Positions 62,535 to 64,000 of a stretch of DNA of 64,000 nucleotides are shown here, in pieces. The stretch is from assembly GCA_025356475.1 (NCBI GenBank), contig JANXSX010000032.1:1-64000 (forward strand). Direction: 5' to 3'. The number at the start of each line of letters is the position of its first letter. Positions within the stretch are counted from its first letter, which is position 1. Under the pieces are notes generated by a model, which worked only from the letters and a program-made list of their open reading frames with translations, searched no databases and was not told where the DNA came from. The translations under genes and the position numbers were made by a program. The stretch is from Isosphaeraceae bacterium (GTDB taxonomy: Bacteria; Planctomycetota; Planctomycetia; Isosphaerales; Isosphaeraceae).

Positions 62535-62873
62535 TCAGCCTTCCGGTCTGTCGAGTAGACCAAGTGCCCAAAGTTGTCGATGGTTCTGATCCCACCGATC
62601 GAGGACCTTCTGGCGACGCACCCGGAGCCGATCCAACCAGAGCCCCGCAATACGACTGCTTGAGCCCGGCCTCGCCAGATACCTCATCGCGGCCGAAGCT
62701 TGCGCTCTGACCAATTGAAACTCGACGAGCAACTCATCGTTCTCGTGCACCAACTGGACGAGCCGATCGAAAGGACTGCTTTCCGACTCTTCATTCTCAT
62801 CCTCATCTTCTTGGGTGCGACCTCCCACATTCGCAGGACGACGCAGCTTCTCTCCCGCATACAGATCTGCCAT
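62535..62873 (-). CDS. Small helical protein of unknown function, 112 aa
   Basis: Not recognised. From the ATG at 62873 (MADLYAGEKLRRPANVGGRT) an acidic, disordered segment (QEDEDENEESESSPFDRL) is followed by helices with leucine/arginine-rich heptads (LVQLVHENDELLVEFQLVRA, LWLDRLRVRRQKVLDRW). The pattern is compatible with a FlgN-like chaperone or an anti-sigma-type helical partner, but that is inference only. It precedes the sigma factor gene by 65 nt. The divergent mutY gene lies on the other side of a 272-nt region with candidate operators. Confidence 0.55.
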   Translation of the reverse strand: MADLYAGEKLRRPANVGGRTQEDEDENEESESSPFDRLVQLVHENDELLVEFQLVRAQASAAMRYLARPGSSSRIAGLWLDRLRVRRQKVLDRWDQNHRQLWALGLLDRPEG

Positions 62874-62978
62874 GAGTCTGCCTCCTTCATCCTCTGAGAT
62901 TGGAAATTCCTGAACAGAGAAGTCTGACGATCGGGAAACCCAAGCAAACTGCAAAGAGTTTGACGATCGCTATTTCTC

Positions 62979-63040
62979 TTACGGGATATATCGTAAAAAG
63001 GAGGGGGTTGCGTTCACAAAATATTTTCCGATTACGGGAT
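62979..63040. promoter_or_regulatory. Candidate operator pair in the mutY divergent region
   Basis: TTACGGGATATATCGTAA (62979-62996) is an imperfect palindrome, and its left half TTACGGGAT recurs at 63032-63040 as a 9-bp direct repeat 53 bp away, about five helical turns. It is in the only divergent space between the small protein/sigma cassette and mutY. Confidence 0.35.
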
Positions 63041-63145
63041 TGAGTCCGTTTTGGTCGACCGGAACGACCTTGGCATCCTTATTCCTGCGTCCGATTTGGT
63101 TCGTTTTGAAACGTGCAACTTGTTCTAGGCTTGAGGGTTGCGTTC

Positions 63146-64000
63146 ATGGCGACGAATGAAGCTGATGGAGGAACGTTACTGCTCAAAGAATTTGGACTCG
63201 ATCTCGCTTGGGTGGCACGAATTCGCCAGGCGTTGCTGGTCTGGAGTTCCGAGTCGGTGCGTGACCTCCCCTGGCGAGGTGAACGGGATCCCTACCGAGT
63301 TCTGGTCTCGGAATTGATGCTGGTTCAAACCACGGTCGCCGCAGTTAAGCCTTTTTATGCTCGATTCCTCAGCCGGTTCCCGACGGTTCAAACGCTCGCT
63401 GAGGCGGAAGAAGCCGAGGTGCTCAAGGCCTGGGAGGGGCTAGGGTATTACCGCCGAGCACGTCAACTTCACGCGGCGGCTCGAACGATCGTTCACGAAC
63501 ATGACGGAATTTTCCCCACCGAGCCTCAGGCGATCTTGGCCTTGCCCGGTGTGGGTCGGTACATCGCAGGGGCGATCCGATCGTTTGCGTTTGAGCACCC
63601 CGCGCCGATCGTTGAAGCGAACACCCAACGTGTTCTCGCTCGCTGGATGGCGTGGACTGAGGAGCTAAAAACGACCCGCTCCCAGTCGCGACTATGGGGC
63701 CTGGCGGAAATTCTCGTCCCTGACGACACGCCTGGGCTCTTCAATCAGGCGTTCATGGACCTGGGTGCTACGGTTTGTCTGCCTAAGGCCCCACTCTGCT
63801 TCTTTTGTCCGGTTTCGCGTGATTGCAAGGCTCGCGATCTCGGCCAGCAGGATACGATCCCCGTTCTCACGCCCCGGGCGGCTCCGCTCTTGGTGGAAGA
63901 GGCCTGCGCCATCGTCGTCGACTCCGTTGACCGACTTCTAGTCGTCAAGCGAGCCTCAGGAGGACTCTGGGAAGGATTCTGGGAATTTCCGACCATCCAT
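63146..64000 (+). CDS. mutY: A/G-specific adenine glycosylase MutY, cut by the right edge
   Basis: Removes adenine opposite 8-oxoguanine. From the ATG at 63146 the visible part has 285 codons and runs off the window. The HhH-GPD domain is shown by LPWRGERDPYRVLVSELMLV and EGLGYYRRARQLHAAARTI (with the catalytic Glu in SELML, followed by VQT), and LPGVGRYIAGAIRSFAFEHP. The [4Fe-4S] loop is CLPKAPLCFFCPVSRDC (C-x6-C-x2-C-x5-C). The catalytic Asp of DGN is replaced: PIVEANTQRVLA has Glu at that position. The C-terminal 8-oxoG-recognition Nudix-like domain has just begun (LLVVKRASGGLWEGFWEFP). Confidence 0.92.
   Translation, partial: MATNEADGGTLLLKEFGLDLAWVARIRQALLVWSSESVRDLPWRGERDPYRVLVSELMLVQTTVAAVKPFYARFLSRFPTVQTLAEAEEAEVLKAWEGLGYYRRARQLHAAARTIVHEHDGIFPTEPQAILALPGVGRYIAGAIRSFAFEHPAPIVEANTQRVLARWMAWTEELKTTRSQSRLWGLAEILVPDDTPGLFNQAFMDLGATVCLPKAPLCFFCPVSRDCKARDLGQQDTIPVLTPRAAPLLVEEACAIVVDSVDRLLVVKRASGGLWEGFWEFPTIH

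Overview
The window looks like chromosomal DNA of a planctomycete, most probably of the Isosphaera/Singulisphaera group. The inference rests on gene families typical of that phylum: a DUF1501 secretory protein, a PVC-type dehydrogenase ending in a haem c CxxCH site, DUF1080 and DUF11 secreted proteins, a very large Ser/Thr kinase with an extracytoplasmic beta-helix-like region, a divergent MnmE-like GTPase, a CsrA-like small protein beside a FliA-like sigma factor, and several GT39-type membrane glycosyltransferases. Genes are mostly single or in short runs on alternating strands. There are no rRNA genes, canonical tRNA genes, CRISPR arrays, prophage or intact transposons.

Layout. 0.4-6.8 kb: MFS exporter, UvrA, orphan HisH and an MnmE-like GTPase. 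6.8-13.9 kb: giant Ser/Thr kinase, a parDE module whose toxin gene is broken, RtcB RNA ligase and an orphan sugar-type ABC ATPase. 14-20.5 kb: secreted DUF1501 and DUF11 proteins, a DUF255/thioredoxin protein fused to a DsbD-like domain, and a NusG/RfaH paralogue. 20.7-29.4 kb: TruB, HflX, a three-domain secreted fusion, a TPM-HbpS fusion and the PVC-type cytochrome c dehydrogenase. 29.6-39.7 kb: hybrid histidine kinase, VOC protein, LysS, a LolCE/LolD-type ABC system, IlvE, UspA, carbonic anhydrase, Nudix hydrolase and cupin. 39.6-50.7 kb (mostly minus strand): two overlapping GT39-type glycosyltransferases, GNAT, CbiX-like chelatase, creatininase-family amidase, MgtE, SerS, a DIP1984-family protein and an M20 peptidase.

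50.7-52.4 kb is a gene-free island of about 1.7 kb with a REP-like inverted-repeat element and a nested palindrome. 52.4-64 kb: an unknown protein, MiaA, a protein ending in a DisA/DAC-like domain without the cyclase RHR motif, a third membrane glycosyltransferase, a run of phosphatase, membrane protein, DUF3006 and ComEC-like MBL hydrolase, a DegT-family aminotransferase, the small-protein/sigma-factor/CsrA-like cassette, and a MutY glycosylase cut by the right edge.

The most unusual signals are: (i) an 87-nt tRNA-Ser-like fold in the serS leader; (ii) intact parD overlapping a truncated parE; (iii) the sigma/CsrA-like cassette with a CsrA-type hairpin in the leader of the neighbouring aminotransferase gene; (iv) the DAC-like putative nucleotide sensor; (v) a short upstream reading frame holding the only good ribosome-binding site of the giant kinase; (vi) several secreted multi-domain fusions. 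All functions are inferred by reading motifs; no database search was possible.
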